A stretch of 64,000 nt of DNA from Ascarosepion bandense (Eukaryota > Mollusca > Cephalopoda > Sepiida > Sepiidae): contig JBBBDQ010001279.1 of NCBI GenBank assembly GCA_037127315.1, forward strand, positions 911,001 to 975,000, given 5' to 3'. Under the pieces are notes generated by a model. It had not been told where the DNA came from. It searched no databases and saw only the letters and a list, made by a program, of their open reading frames with translations. A program made the translations under genes and the position numbers. Position 1 is the stretch's first letter. Each line of letters begins with the position of its first letter. Positions 21,293 to 31,690 of the stretch are shown in pieces.

Positions 21293-22081
21293 GCTTTTGA
21301 AAAGATGAAACAGCGCTGGCAAGACAAACCTCTGCATGGCCAATATCCAGTACGTGCCAATAAATCCAATGTTGACAAAGTTAATACTCATCGATGGTTA
21401 CGTGCATCTGGATTAAAGTCTGAAACTGAAGGATTTATACTTGCAGCACAAGACCAAAGTCTTTTCACGAGAAACTTTCAGGCAAATATTATGCATAATA
21501 ATATGGATCCAAAATGCAGGTTTTGTGATAAACACCAAGAAACAATAGACCACCTAATCTCAGGCTGTTCTGTGCTTGCCCCAAACGAATATAAAAATCG
21601 CCACGATAGAGTTGGGCAATATTTACATTGGGCAATGTGCAAACATTATGGAAAAGCTGTAAACAAACACTGGTATGAATATCATCCAGCACCGGTTACA
21701 GAAATAGAAGATGTAACCATTCTATGGGATTACACCATCTACACAGACAGAAAAATTGAAGCAAACAGGCCAGACATTATTTTTAAAAACCAGAAGGAGA
21801 AAACTTGTCTATTAATTGATATGGCTTGTCCAGCGGATTGTAACATAGCAATCAAGGAATTTGAAAAACTGTCAAAATATAAAGACCTGGAAATTGAAAT
21901 AGAAAAAATGTGGAAATTGAAAACAAGAGTTGTGCCAGTGATAGTAGGTGCACTTGGAATGATAAAAAATGGAACAAAACAACACATTGAAAGAATCCCT
22001 GGAAACCCCAGCTTAAGAGATATACAAAAAATTGTCTTATTAAGTACAGCCCACACACTAAGGAAAACGTTATCTATGTAA
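21293..22081 (+). CDS. Dong-like LINE protein, C-terminal zinc finger and endonuclease
   Basis: Continuation of the same protein after the frameshift; the first ATG in this frame is 21305 but it is not a real start. It contains a CCHC finger (CRFCDKHQETIDHLISGC, about 70 residues in) and then the restriction-like endonuclease: RPDI, LLIDMACPAD and LSKYKDLEIEIEKMW, giving the PD...D...K(Y) arrangement of PD-(D/E)XK nucleases in R2-type LINEs. The nuclease would nick the target so that reverse transcription can prime. Catalytic residues look intact. The stop at 22079-22081 matches the ends of copies 2 and 4. Confidence 0.85.
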   Translation, partial: AFEKMKQRWQDKPLHGQYPVRANKSNVDKVNTHRWLRASGLKSETEGFILAAQDQSLFTRNFQANIMHNNMDPKCRFCDKHQETIDHLISGCSVLAPNEYKNRHDRVGQYLHWAMCKHYGKAVNKHWYEYHPAPVTEIEDVTILWDYTIYTDRKIEANRPDIIFKNQKEKTCLLIDMACPADCNIAIKEFEKLSKYKDLEIEIEKMWKLKTRVVPVIVGALGMIKNGTKQHIERIPGNPSLRDIQKIVLLSTAHTLRKTLSM

Positions 22082-22213
22082 TGCTGGGGATGATAGGGAG
22101 GATAGAAAAACATGAAATGGAGTCATAACAACACGCCACTACCTGCCTTAGGTCTCCCCGCAGACTTGGTTGGTAGTGAGACCAATGCAGAAATCGAAAT
22201 ATAATAATAATAA

Positions 22214-23312
22214 TTGGATGATACAATTAGTAAGGCAACATGAAGAAAGAAAGAAAAAATATTCAATAATAAAAGAAGGCAGTAAATACAAACAAGATTT
22301 ACAGTTAGTAGATTCTGTAGAAAAGCAAAACAGAAGCCAAGAACCAACTATTGCGGCAAAAAATATGAAAATGAAAGCCAAAGATAAAGCTCTTGAAAAG
22401 ATGAAACAGCGCTGGCAAGACAAACCTCTGCATGGCCAATATCCAGTACGTGCCAATAAATCCAATGTTGACAAAGTTAATACTCATCGATGGTTACGTG
22501 CATCTGGATTAAAGTCTGAAACTGAAGGATTTATACTTGCAGCACAAGACCAAAGTCTTTTCACGAGAAACTTTCAGGCAAATATTATGCATAATAATAT
22601 GGATCCAAAATGCAGGTTTTGTGATAAACACCAAGAAACAATAGACCACCTAATCTCAGGCTGTTCTGTGCTTGCCCCAAACGAATATAAAAATCGCCAC
22701 GATAGAGTTGGGCAATATTTACATTGGACAATGTGCAAACATTATGGAAAAGCTGTAAACAAACACTGGTATGAACATCATCCAGCACCGGTTACAGAAA
22801 TAGAAGATGTAACCATTCTATGGGATTACACCATCTACACAGACAGAAAAATTGAAGCAAACAGGCCAAACATTATTGTTAAAAACCAGAAGGAGAAAAC
22901 TTGTCTATTAATTGATATGGCTTGTCCAGCGGATTGTAACATAGCAATCAAGGAATTTGAAAAACTGTCAAAATATAAAGACCTGGAAATTGAAATAGAA
23001 AAAATGTGGAAATTGAAAACAAGAGTTGTGCCAGTGATAGTAGGTGCACTTGGAATGATAAAAAATGGAACAAAACAACACATTGAAAGAATCCCTGGAA
23101 ACCCCAGGTTAAGAGACATACAAAAAATTGTCTTATTAAGTACAGCCCACACACTAAGGAAAACGTTATCTATGTAATGCTGAGGATGATAGGGAAGATA
23201 GAAAAACATGAAATGGAGCCATAACAACACGCCACTACCTGCCTTAGGTCTCCCCGCAGACTTGGTTGGTAGTGAGACCAAAGCAGAAATCGAAATATGA
23301 TGAAAAATGACA
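22214..23312 (+). pseudogene. Dong-like copy 2, 5'-truncated
   Basis: Starts in the RT tail region (TTGGATGATACAATTAG, equivalent to 21118 of copy 1) straight after ATA repeats and runs to the family 3' end, with an extra ATGATGAAAAATGAC before the ATA tail. The frame to 23177 is open through zinc finger and endonuclease. The endonuclease PD is changed to PN (RPNIIV), which should abolish cleavage. It does not carry the frameshifting A of copy 1. The leading residues of the open frame, read from copy 1's 3' UTR, are not part of it. Confidence 0.85.
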
Positions 23313-23330
23313 TAATAATAATAATAATAA

Positions 23331-23660
23331 ATGAAATTCAATTTGAATAAATGTGCTAAAGCTACAGTTTTACGTGGATCAATACAAGAAACGTCCTCAA
23401 TTAGCTTATACCCTGCTGTAACAATAAAAGAATTGAAACCAGAAGAAGCTTATAAATACCTAGGTTTAAATGAGAGTAAAAACATTCACCATAAAAAAAT
23501 GAAAGAAATAGTGCGTAAAGAGTACTATAGAAGGCAACAAATGATATTAAAAACTGATTTGAATTCTCAGAATAGAATTATGGCTATTAATAGCCTTGCA
23601 ATCCCAGTTGTCCAATATAGTTTCAACATATTAAACTGGACTCTAAACGACATCAGGCGA
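23331..23660 (+). pseudogene. Dong-like copy 3, RT fragment only
   Basis: Begins ATGAAATTCAATTTG (equivalent to 20614 of copy 1) directly after AAT repeats and breaks off at GACATCAGGCGA, where a copy of the 18125-18390 flank is joined. It codes for the RT thumb (FNLNKCAKATVLRGS to NILNWTLNDIRR). No 3' UTR, so it is not a normal insertion product. The following residues in the open frame to 23786 belong to the flank. Confidence 0.85.
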
Positions 23661-23886
23661 CCCCTATTTGGAAGGACTGGGTACTGTGGTGTGCATCCTG
23701 GCCCTGCTCTTCCTGCGTCTCACCAGGAGAGTATCCTGTGCGTTGCAGATTGTCAATACGTGCCATGCATTTCATTAAGTAAGTAATAATATTATATAAA
23801 TAAGAATATATAAATATAAATTATCATAAAAATATTAATGGTTAGAATCTTTTAATGAAATAATAAATTACTAAATAAAATGTAAA

Positions 23887-23930
<44 letters not shown>
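23661..23930 (+). repeat. Copied 5' flank of the Dong-like element
   Basis: Matches 18125-18390 with one substitution outside the AAT tract (ATCATGAAAA versus ATCATAAAAA). It includes about 115 bp of the minus-strand R2/NeSL-type LINE's 5' end (18125-18240), about 110 bp of unique AT-rich flank, and the AAT tract itself, here about 14 units. Near identity means a recent event. Confidence 0.9.
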
Positions 23931-23932
<2 letters not shown>

Positions 23933-25528
23933 GAAATTCAATTTGAATAAATGTGCTAAAGCTACAGTTTTACGTGGATCAATACAAGAAACATCCTCAA
24001 TTAGCTTATACCCTGCTGTAACAATAAAAGAATTGAAACCAGAAGAAGCTTATAAATACCTAGGTTTAAATGAGAGTAAAAACATTCACCATAAAAAAAT
24101 GAAAGAAATAGTGCGTAAAGAGTACTATAGAAGGCAACAAATGATATTAAAAACTGATTTGAATTCTCAGAATAGAATTATGGCTATTAATAGCCTTGCA
24201 ATCCCAGTTGTCCAATATAGTTTCAACATATTAAACTGGACTCTAAACGACATCAGGCGACGGGAGTCTAAAACAAGAAAGCTTCTTTCTAAGCATAAGA
24301 TGCAGCATCCAAAGGCTGATGTAGACCGTCTATACATACCCTGTAAAGAAGGTGGAAGAGGTCTTATTCAGCTAGAATTGTCATACAAGACAACAACTAT
24401 TGGCTTACTAACATATATAGAAACAACAAAGGATTGGATGATACAATTAGTAAGGCAAAATGAAGAGAAAAAATATTCAATAATAAAAGAAGGCAGTAAA
24501 TACAAACAAGATTTGCAGTTAGTAGATTCTGTAGAAAAGCAAAACAGAAGCCAAGAACCAACTATTGCGGCAAAAAATATGAAAATGAAAGCCAAAGATA
24601 AAGCTCTTGAACAGATGAAACAACGCTGGCAAGACAAACCTCTGCATGGCCAATATCCAGAATGTGCCAATAAATCTAATGTTGATAAAGTTAATACTCA
24701 TCGATGGTTACGTGCATCTGGATTAAAGTCTGAGACTGAAGGCTTTATTCTTGCAGCGCAAGACCAAAGTATTTTCACTAGAAACTTTCAGGCCAATATT
24801 ATACATAATAATATGGATCCAAAATGCAGGTTTTGTGATAAACACCAAGAAACAATAGACCATTTAATCTCAGGCTGTTCTGTACTTGCCCCAAATGAAT
24901 ATAAAAATCACCATGATAGAGTGGGGAAATATTTACATTGGACAATGTGCAAGCACTATGGACAATCTGTAAACAAACACTGGTATGAACATCACCCAGC
25001 ACCGGTTACAGAAATAGAAGATGTAACCATTCTATGGGATTACACCATCTACACAGACAGAAAATTTGAAGCAAATATGCCAGACATTATTGTTAAAAAC
25101 CAGAAAGAGAAAACTTGTCTATTAATTGATATGGCTTGTCCAGCAGATGGTAACATAGCAACCAAGGAATTTGAAAAAACTGTCAAAATATAAAGACCTG
25201 GAAATTGAAATAGAAAAAATGTGGAAATTGAAAACAAAAGTTGTGCCAGTGATAGTAGGTGCACTTGGAATGATAAAAAATGGAACAAAACAACACATTG
25301 AAAGAATCCCTGGAAACCCCAGCTTAAGAGATATACAAAAAATTGTCTTATTAAGTACAGCCCACACACTAAGGAAAACTTTGTCTATGTAACGCTAGGG
25401 ATGATAGGGAAGATAGAAAAAAACATGAAATGGAGCCATAACAACACGCCACGACCTGCCTTAGGCCTCCCCGCAGACTTGGTTGGTAGTGCGACTATGG
25501 CAGAAATCGAAATATGATGAAAAATGAC
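23931..25528 (+). pseudogene. Dong-like copy 4, 5'-truncated, long
   Basis: Starts at the same base as copies 3 and 5 and continues to the family 3' end. Open from 23931 to 25193 (420 residues) through RT thumb, zinc finger and the beginning of the endonuclease (MPDIIV, LLIDMACPAD), then shifted by one extra A in the run GAAAAAACTG at about 25172. Beyond this the true frame continues to 25392. Relative to copy 1 it lacks ERKK in the QNEEKKY stretch and is more diverged than copy 2. Confidence 0.85.
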
Positions 25529-25538
25529 ATAATAATAA

Positions 25539-25998
25539 ATGAAATTCAATTTGAATAAATGTGCTAAAGCTACAGTTTTACGTGGATCAATACAAGAAAC
25601 ATCCTCAATTAGCTTATACCCTGCTGTAACAATAAAAGAATTGAAACCAGAAGAAGCTTATAAATACCTAGGTTTAAATGAGAGTAAAAACATTCACCAT
25701 AAAAAAATGAAAGAAATAGTGCGTAAAGAGTACTATAGAAGGCAACAAATGATATTAAAAATTGATTTGAATTCTCAGAATAGAATTATGGCTATTAATA
25801 GCCTTGCAATCCCAGTTGTCCAATATAGTTTCAACATATTAAACTGGACTCTAAACGACATCAGGCGACTGGAGTCTAAAACAAGAAAGCTTCTTTCTAA
25901 GTATAAGATGCATCATCCAAAGGCTGATATACACTTGGTTGGTAGTGCGACCATAGCAGAAATAGAAATATGATGAAAAATGACATAATAATAATAAT
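25539..25998 (+). pseudogene. Dong-like copy 5, internally deleted
   Basis: Same 5' breakpoint as copies 3 and 4. Homology runs to about 25928 (AAGGCTGAT), then jumps about 1.15 kb to the 3' UTR motif ACTTGGTTGGTAGTGCGAC and finishes with the normal ATGATGAAAAATGAC(ATA)n end. The deletion removes zinc finger and endonuclease. Confidence 0.85.
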
Positions 25999-26102
25999 GA
26001 GAAAGAAAGAATGATAATAATAAACAACTCTAAATGATATATAATGATAGTAAGTAAAAAAACTATAACATTGTTAAGAATATAAGGAACTATCTATAAC
26101 GA

Positions 26103-26957
26103 ATTTAATATCGACTGGTATTTTGAATTCATTAATTTTTTACCTATATTTAATAATATCGACTGGTATTTTGAATTCATTAATTTTTTACCTATATTTA
26201 ATAATATCGACTGGTATTTTGAATTCATTAATATTTTACCTATATTTAATAATATCGACTGGTATTTTGAATTCATTAATTTTTTACCTATATTTAATAA
26301 TATCGACTGGTATTTTGAATTCATTAATTTTTTACCTATATTTAATAATATCGACTGGTATTTTGAATTCATTAATTTTTTACCTATATTTAATAATATC
26401 GACTGGTATTTTGAATTCATTAATATTTTACCTATATTTAATAATATCGACTGGTATTTTGAATTCATTAATTTTTTACCTATATTTAATAATATCGACT
26501 GGTATTTTGAATTCATTAATTTTTTACCTATATTTAATAATATCGACTGGTATTTTGAATTCATTAATTTTTTACCTATATTTAATAATATCGACTGTTA
26601 TTTTGAATTCATTAATTTTTTACCTATATTTAATAATATCGACTGGTATTTTGAATTCATTAATTTTTTACCTATATTTAATAATATCGACTGGTATTTT
26701 GAATTCATTAATTTTTTACCTATATTTAATAATATCGACTGGTATTTTGAATTCATTAATTTTTTACCTATATTTAATAATATCGACTGGTATTTTGAAT
26801 TCATTAATTTTTTACCTATATTTAATAATATCGACTGGTATTTTGAATTCATTAATTTTTTACCTATATTTAATAATATCGACTGGTATTCTGAATTCAT
26901 TAATTTTTTACCTATATTTAATAATATCGACTGGTATTTTGAATTCATTAATTTTTT
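26103..26957. repeat. 48 bp satellite, about 18 units
   Basis: Unit contains ATCGACTGGTATTTTGAATT and ends TTACCTATATTTAATA. Copies differ at only a handful of bases (T to A in TTTTTTA/ATATTTTA in three units; single changes near 26597 and 26890). Because 48 is a multiple of three the repeat is open on both strands (279 aa plus, 156 and 116 aa minus), which is not evidence of coding. Confidence 0.95.
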
Positions 26958-27436
26958 TCTGAAAAAATTTTAAAGTAATGTAACGTTTTAATCATGTGTT
27001 GGAAGTAATGTTATCAATATGTTCTCAAAGGTCTAAAAAAACACATTAATTAACATGTGTCTATGAGTGAGTAATTTTGTGAGTGTGTGTCTGGCATGAT
27101 CAAAACACTCACACCACTACAACAACAAGGACACACCCACAGGCAAATTTACGTTCACTATTAACTCTTTTAATGTAAATTAGACATACATCCAAAGAAA
27201 TTATCTCCCACTAACACCAGCTATTAATTTCTTTAATTAAACGTAATTAATTCATGTAAGGTTCAAACTGTTGATATAATTTCACTTCTCCATTGAATAT
27301 ATAGATAACATTCAAAACCTTGCTCGTTAAAGTTCCAATAAAATATTTCATAAACAAACATCATTTGATCAATATGGCGGGTTTTATACAAGTACAAAAT
27401 AAATATAAAATCACATTAGATAAACAAAAGTACGAT
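26958..27436. other. Spacer between inverted satellite arms
   Basis: About 480 bp of AT-rich sequence with no recognised gene. It contains short direct repeats of GTGAGTG type near 27070-27090. Confidence 0.4.
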
Positions 27437-27573
27437 ATTATTAAATACCAGTCGATATTATTAAATATAGGTAAAAAATTAATGAATTCAAAATACCAGT
27501 CGATATTATTAAATATAGGTAAAAAATTAATGAATTCAAAATACCAGTCGATATTATTAAATATAGGTAAAAA
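27437..27573. repeat. Inverted mini-array of the 48 bp satellite
   Basis: 2.8 units of the 26103-26957 satellite in reverse orientation (TACCAGTCGATATTATTAAA). Together with the main array it brackets the 480 bp spacer as unequal inverted arms. Confidence 0.9.
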
Positions 27574-27580
27574 AAACATT

Positions 27581-29690
27581 TGATCTAATAATTAGTGCTC
27601 AAGAACTCATTAATATAAAAAAAAACTTTCAATCACATGGTTAGTGTTTATTGAAGGTCAAAAAATTAATTAATATAAAAACCATTCAAATTAATGGTTA
27701 CTGTTTATTCAAGATCTAAATAACACATTAATGTAAAACCATTTAATCTAATAGTGAGTGCTTACTGAAGGTCTAAATGATTCATTAATATAAAAAACAT
27801 TCAATCTAATGGTTAGTGCTTAGTGAGTGTCTAAATAATTCATTAATAAAAAACCAATCCAACTCATGCTTAGTGCTTATTGAAAGTCGAAACATCCATT
27901 AATATAAAAACCTTTCGATCTAATGGTTAGTTGTTATTGAAGGTCTAAATAATTAATTAATATAAAAAGCATTTGATCTAAGATTAATGCTTATTGAAGG
28001 TCTAAATAATTCATGAAGATACAAAATATTCAATCTAATGTTTAGGACTTATTGAAGGTTTAAAAAATGTTTGATATAAAACCATTCCATCTAATAGTTA
28101 ATGCTTATTGAAGATCTACACAAATTATTGATTTAAAAACCATTCAATCTAATGGTTACTGCTTATTGAAGATCTAAATAATTAATGTAAAAAACCATTA
28201 GATCAAAGTTTAACACAAATTGAAGGTCTAATTCATTAATACAAAAACCATTCAATCTAATGTTCAGTTATCGTTTGAAGGTCTAAATAATTCATTAATA
28301 CAAAAACCATTCAATCTAATGTTCAGTTATCGTTTGAAGGTCTAAATAATTCATTAATACAAAAACCATTCAATCTAATGTTCAGTTATCGTTTGAAGGT
28401 CTAAATAATTCATTAATATAAAAACTATTCAATCTCATGTCTAGTGCTTATTGAAGGTAGAAATAATACATTAATATAAAAACATTCGATCTAATGGTTA
28501 GTGCTTATTGAAGGTTTAAAAATTCATAGATATAAAAACCATTCCATCTAATGGTTAGTGCTTATTGAAGGCCTAAAAAAATTATTGACATAAAAACTAT
28601 TTGAAGTAATAGTTATTACTTATTAAAGGTCTAAAAATTAATAATAAAAAAAAACATTCAATCTAGTGGTTAGTGCTTATTAACGTCAAAATGATTCATT
28701 AATATAAAAAACATTTGATCTAATAATTATTGTTTATTGAAGGTCTAAATAGTTATTAAAATTAAAACCATTTGAACTAATGGTTAGTGCTTATTGAAGG
28801 ACTAAACAATTCAATATGCAAACATATCTAATGGTTAGTACTATTTAAATGTCGAAATAATTAATTAATATAAGAATTGTTCAATCTAATGGTTAATTCT
28901 TACTGAAGGTCAAATTAATTCATTAAGAACTATTCGATCTAATATTTTGTGATTATTGAAGGTCTAAAAAATTCAATATTATAAAAACCATTCTATCTAA
29001 TATTTTGTGATTATTGAAACTCTAAATAAATCATTAATAAAAAAAATTCAATCTAATGGTTAGTGCTTATTGAAGGTTTAAAAATTCATAGATATAAAAA
29101 CCTTTCAATTTAATTGTTACTGCTTATTGAACGTTAAAATGGTTCATTAATACAAAAAACATTTGATCTAATAATTAGTGCTCATTACTCATTATTATCA
29201 AATTAATATTAAAACCATTTGAACTAATGGTTAGTGCTTACTGAAGGACTAAAAAATTTATTAATATAAAAATATTTAGTCTAATGGTTAGTGCTTATTG
29301 AAAGTGTAAATAATTTATTAATACAAAAAAGATTTATCTAATGGTTAGTGCTTACGAGAGGTGAAAAGAATTAATTAGCATAAAGCCATTCAATCTAACC
29401 ATTAGTGCTTATTAAAGGTTGAAATAATTCCTTAATATAATAACTATTCAATCTAATGGTTAATGCTTACTGAAGATTAAATTAATTTATTAATACAAAA
29501 AGCATTCAATTAAATAGTACATATTTAAGGTCTAAATAATATATTAATATCAAAATCATTCAAACTTAAGTTTTTGCTTATTGAAAGTTTAAATATATAA
29601 ACCATTCGATCTAATGGTTAGTGCATACTGAAAGTTTAAATAATTCATTAACGTACAAAATATACAATTTAATATTTATTGCTTATTTAA
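27581..29690. repeat. Diverged 58-62 bp tandem repeat
   Basis: About 35 units around the pattern CCATTCAATCTAATGGTTAG then TGCTTATTGAAGGTCTAAAT and an AATTCATTAAT start. Divergence between units is high (often 15-30% by eye), except for three near-identical units at 28200-28410 that are a recent local amplification. The same repeat resumes at 30462 after an inserted element. Confidence 0.9.
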
Positions 29691-29691
29691 G

Positions 29692-30082
29692 ACTAGCAGT
29701 ATAGCCCGGCATTGCTCAGGTGTAATAAAAGCTTTAAAACTAATCCATGGTCCTGGAGCTCAGACTCTTTGGACGTTGGCACGAAAGACTAAAAAGCAAT
29801 AGTTGTTTCCAGTTAAAGCGAAATCGTAGACTGAAAAAAAAATGAATGGATGTAAGTCAAATTTTGATTTCCTGGTATCGATATCAAATAAGTTTTTTTC
29901 ATCATAAACTGAATTTTGAAGGCTAAATAAGTCGTCTGAGTAAATGGTATCATGGCTGAGACAAAGAACTACAATTATACCTATTTCGAGCCAAACCCGA
30001 AGCAAAAACTTAAAAAAAAAGGGATGAAAAAATACAGACATACAGGCAGATAAACAGAGACACACAAACATCTTGCCTTTTA

Positions 30083-30132
<50 letters not shown>

Positions 30133-30450
30133 CAATTTTCTGCACTATTGTAAGAACTGCAACCTTGAAACTTCTGAATATCGTTTCTTATGTCTTTGTC
30201 TATGAGTGTATCAAATTTGATGAAAATCAGACCACTACTTCTATAACCCGAGTTTTTCGATTATCGATTTTTGAAATTTGTCGGGGGTATCTCAACACAA
30301 AACCTAGCTAAGAACACTCGCAGACGCTTATAGCACAACTCTGTAAATTTTCAAGAAAATCGGTTCAGCCGTTTCGGAGTCTATAGGTAACGGATACATA
30401 CACACAGACACACACACACAGAGACAAAGTTCCATTTATAAATAACTTTA
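29692..30450 (+). mobile_element. 759 bp interspersed repeat, copy 1
   Basis: Begins ACTAGCAGTATAGCCCGGC and ends with GGTTCAGCCGTTTCGGAG, a CA-rich run and TTCCATTTATAAATAA. A second copy lies at 62061-62784. An internal TA microsatellite occurs at the same point in both. It splits the 58 bp array, so it inserted later. No coding potential, no clear inverted ends, and class unknown; a non-autonomous element is the simplest reading. Confidence 0.7.
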
Positions 30451-30461
30451 GATCTCTTTAG

Positions 30462-30600
30462 ATTCATTAATCTAAAATCATTCAGTCTAATGGATACTGC
30501 GTATTCAAGGTCTAAATAATTTAATAATATAAAAACCATTCAATCTAATGTTTAGTGCTGACATAAGTTCTCAAGAATTCAATAATATAAATCTTGTTAG
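30462..30600. repeat. Continuation of the 58 bp array
   Basis: Two or three further units (CATTCAATCTAATGTTTAG) beyond the inserted 759 bp repeat. Confidence 0.8.
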
Positions 30601-31250
30601 GAAAATATCTACCAGTCTGAATAATCAAGAAATTATGTGTTTCTTCTTTTTTTTTTTTTTTTTTTGTAATCATTTCCCCCCCAAGCAAACTGTGCCTCTT
30701 ACATTGTAACTGTCTATCTCAAGTGGCTATTGGACCCTGTACAGGGTGAACTTTGGTACAAAAGAAGGGTGTTAATCTGTTAAAGCAAAGTGAATAAGGA
30801 GGGTTTCGAATTTTCTTTTATGTGTTATTCTTACTCTATGCGGCCTTATGTCGTCATGAAGGCAAAAAACATTTTCTTTCATTCACTGTGTACGCTGCTA
30901 TTGATATACAAAAATTAAGTTATGTTAGTGTACTAAAAATGTAAACAGTGCTCTCTTACTCTATCTTAAGTGGCGATTGAACCTTGTACAGAGTGGATAT
31001 TACTGTAAAAAAAAAAACTATAATAAAGAAACGAAATCTGTGGAGAGGCATCATCTGCATCCTGATTGCATTATTTAAAATTGCTGGCATAATTTGGTTT
31101 TCCTTATAATCATTTCACTTAAAGCAAGCACTAAAATGCAAGGGGTTGCTGTGAGAGTGAAAAAAAAAAACAAGATACAGGGAATGTCAAAGAAATATAA
31201 GATATGGATGGGATTCAAGGAGATAAAAGATGACAATTTAAACTTTTGGA
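30601..31250. other. Unassigned sequence with LINE-tail-like start
   Basis: 30640-30720 (poly-T, AATCATTTCCCCCCCAAGC) resembles the reverse complement of the CR1-like 3' end seen at 49258 and 61455, so a minus-strand LINE tail probably begins here. CTCAAGTGGCTATTGGACC and a diverged repeat CTTAAGTGGCGATTGAACC occur 240 bp apart. No gene. Confidence 0.4.
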
Positions 31251-31253
31251 AAT

Positions 31254-31690
31254 TGTAACTATTGTAATATAACAATCTGGCCCCACCCGAGGAAGGCTGA
31301 TGCAAGCGAGGGTGTTTCCGGTCGTTGAAAGGAACGGATGTCGTTTGACCTTATTTCCGGCAGCAGCGGAAATAACTACAGAGGCAAACAGAACAGGTGT
31401 CTCTGAGAATTACGTGGGCGTGCGTGGGCGAGGCAAAACCGGAAGAAAAAGTCCCGGTTCTGGAAGATTATAAAAAGACCTCGGCGCACGGATTCGCCAG
31501 TAGTAGTAGAGGAGCAACAGAGATCGGCCGGTGAAGAGAGACAACAGATAAGACTACACTCCCGTCAACCCATTAGAAGCGCGCTCTCTCAATTCTCTGT
31601 TCCCTATTCTACACGGTCCATCGTCATTAATAAAAATATAACTTCATATTTTTATATATATGCGTGTTTGTTGTTTGTCGATATACAACA
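31254..31690 (+). mobile_element. LTR-like block (solo LTR candidate)
   Basis: Starts TGTAACTATTGTAATATAAC and ends ATATACAACA; contains a TATA-like ATTATAAAAAGACC at about 31470, a GC-rich leader, and AATAAA-like AATAAAAATA near 31630. TG/CA ends, TATA and polyadenylation signal in order fit an LTR. ACTATCAGGGAAGC directly after could be a leader, but no gag or pol follows. Confidence 0.4.

Larger units (their letters stand above)
18391..22199 (+). mobile_element. R4/Dong-like LINE, near full length
   Basis: Runs from the (AAT)n tract at 18390 to an (ATA)n run at 22200. It has a 12 bp leader, one long coding region with a single frameshift, and a 118 bp 3' UTR containing GCAGACTTGGTTGGTAGTG. 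The restriction-like endonuclease and the position within AAT repeats match the Dong lineage, known in Bombyx to insert into TAA repeats. The 5' end may be complete, since the ATG follows almost at once, or may be slightly truncated. Confidence 0.8.

Noticed and set aside
21489..25369. Minus-strand hydrophobic open frames repeated in each Dong-like copy
   Set aside because: Antisense of the A-rich zinc finger/endonuclease coding strand; the repeats only follow the element copies.
26103..26957. CRISPR-like array
   Set aside because: Units are head-to-tail with no variable spacers, and the sequence is eukaryotic.
26094..26962. 279-residue plus-strand and 156/116-residue minus-strand repeat proteins
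   Set aside because: The 48 bp satellite has a period divisible by three and no stops on either strand; simultaneous opening of both strands shows it is an artefact.
27581..29690. Array of spaced repeats resembling CRISPR or tRNA clusters
   Set aside because: Both halves of each unit drift together; no fixed repeat plus variable spacer, and no tRNA fold.
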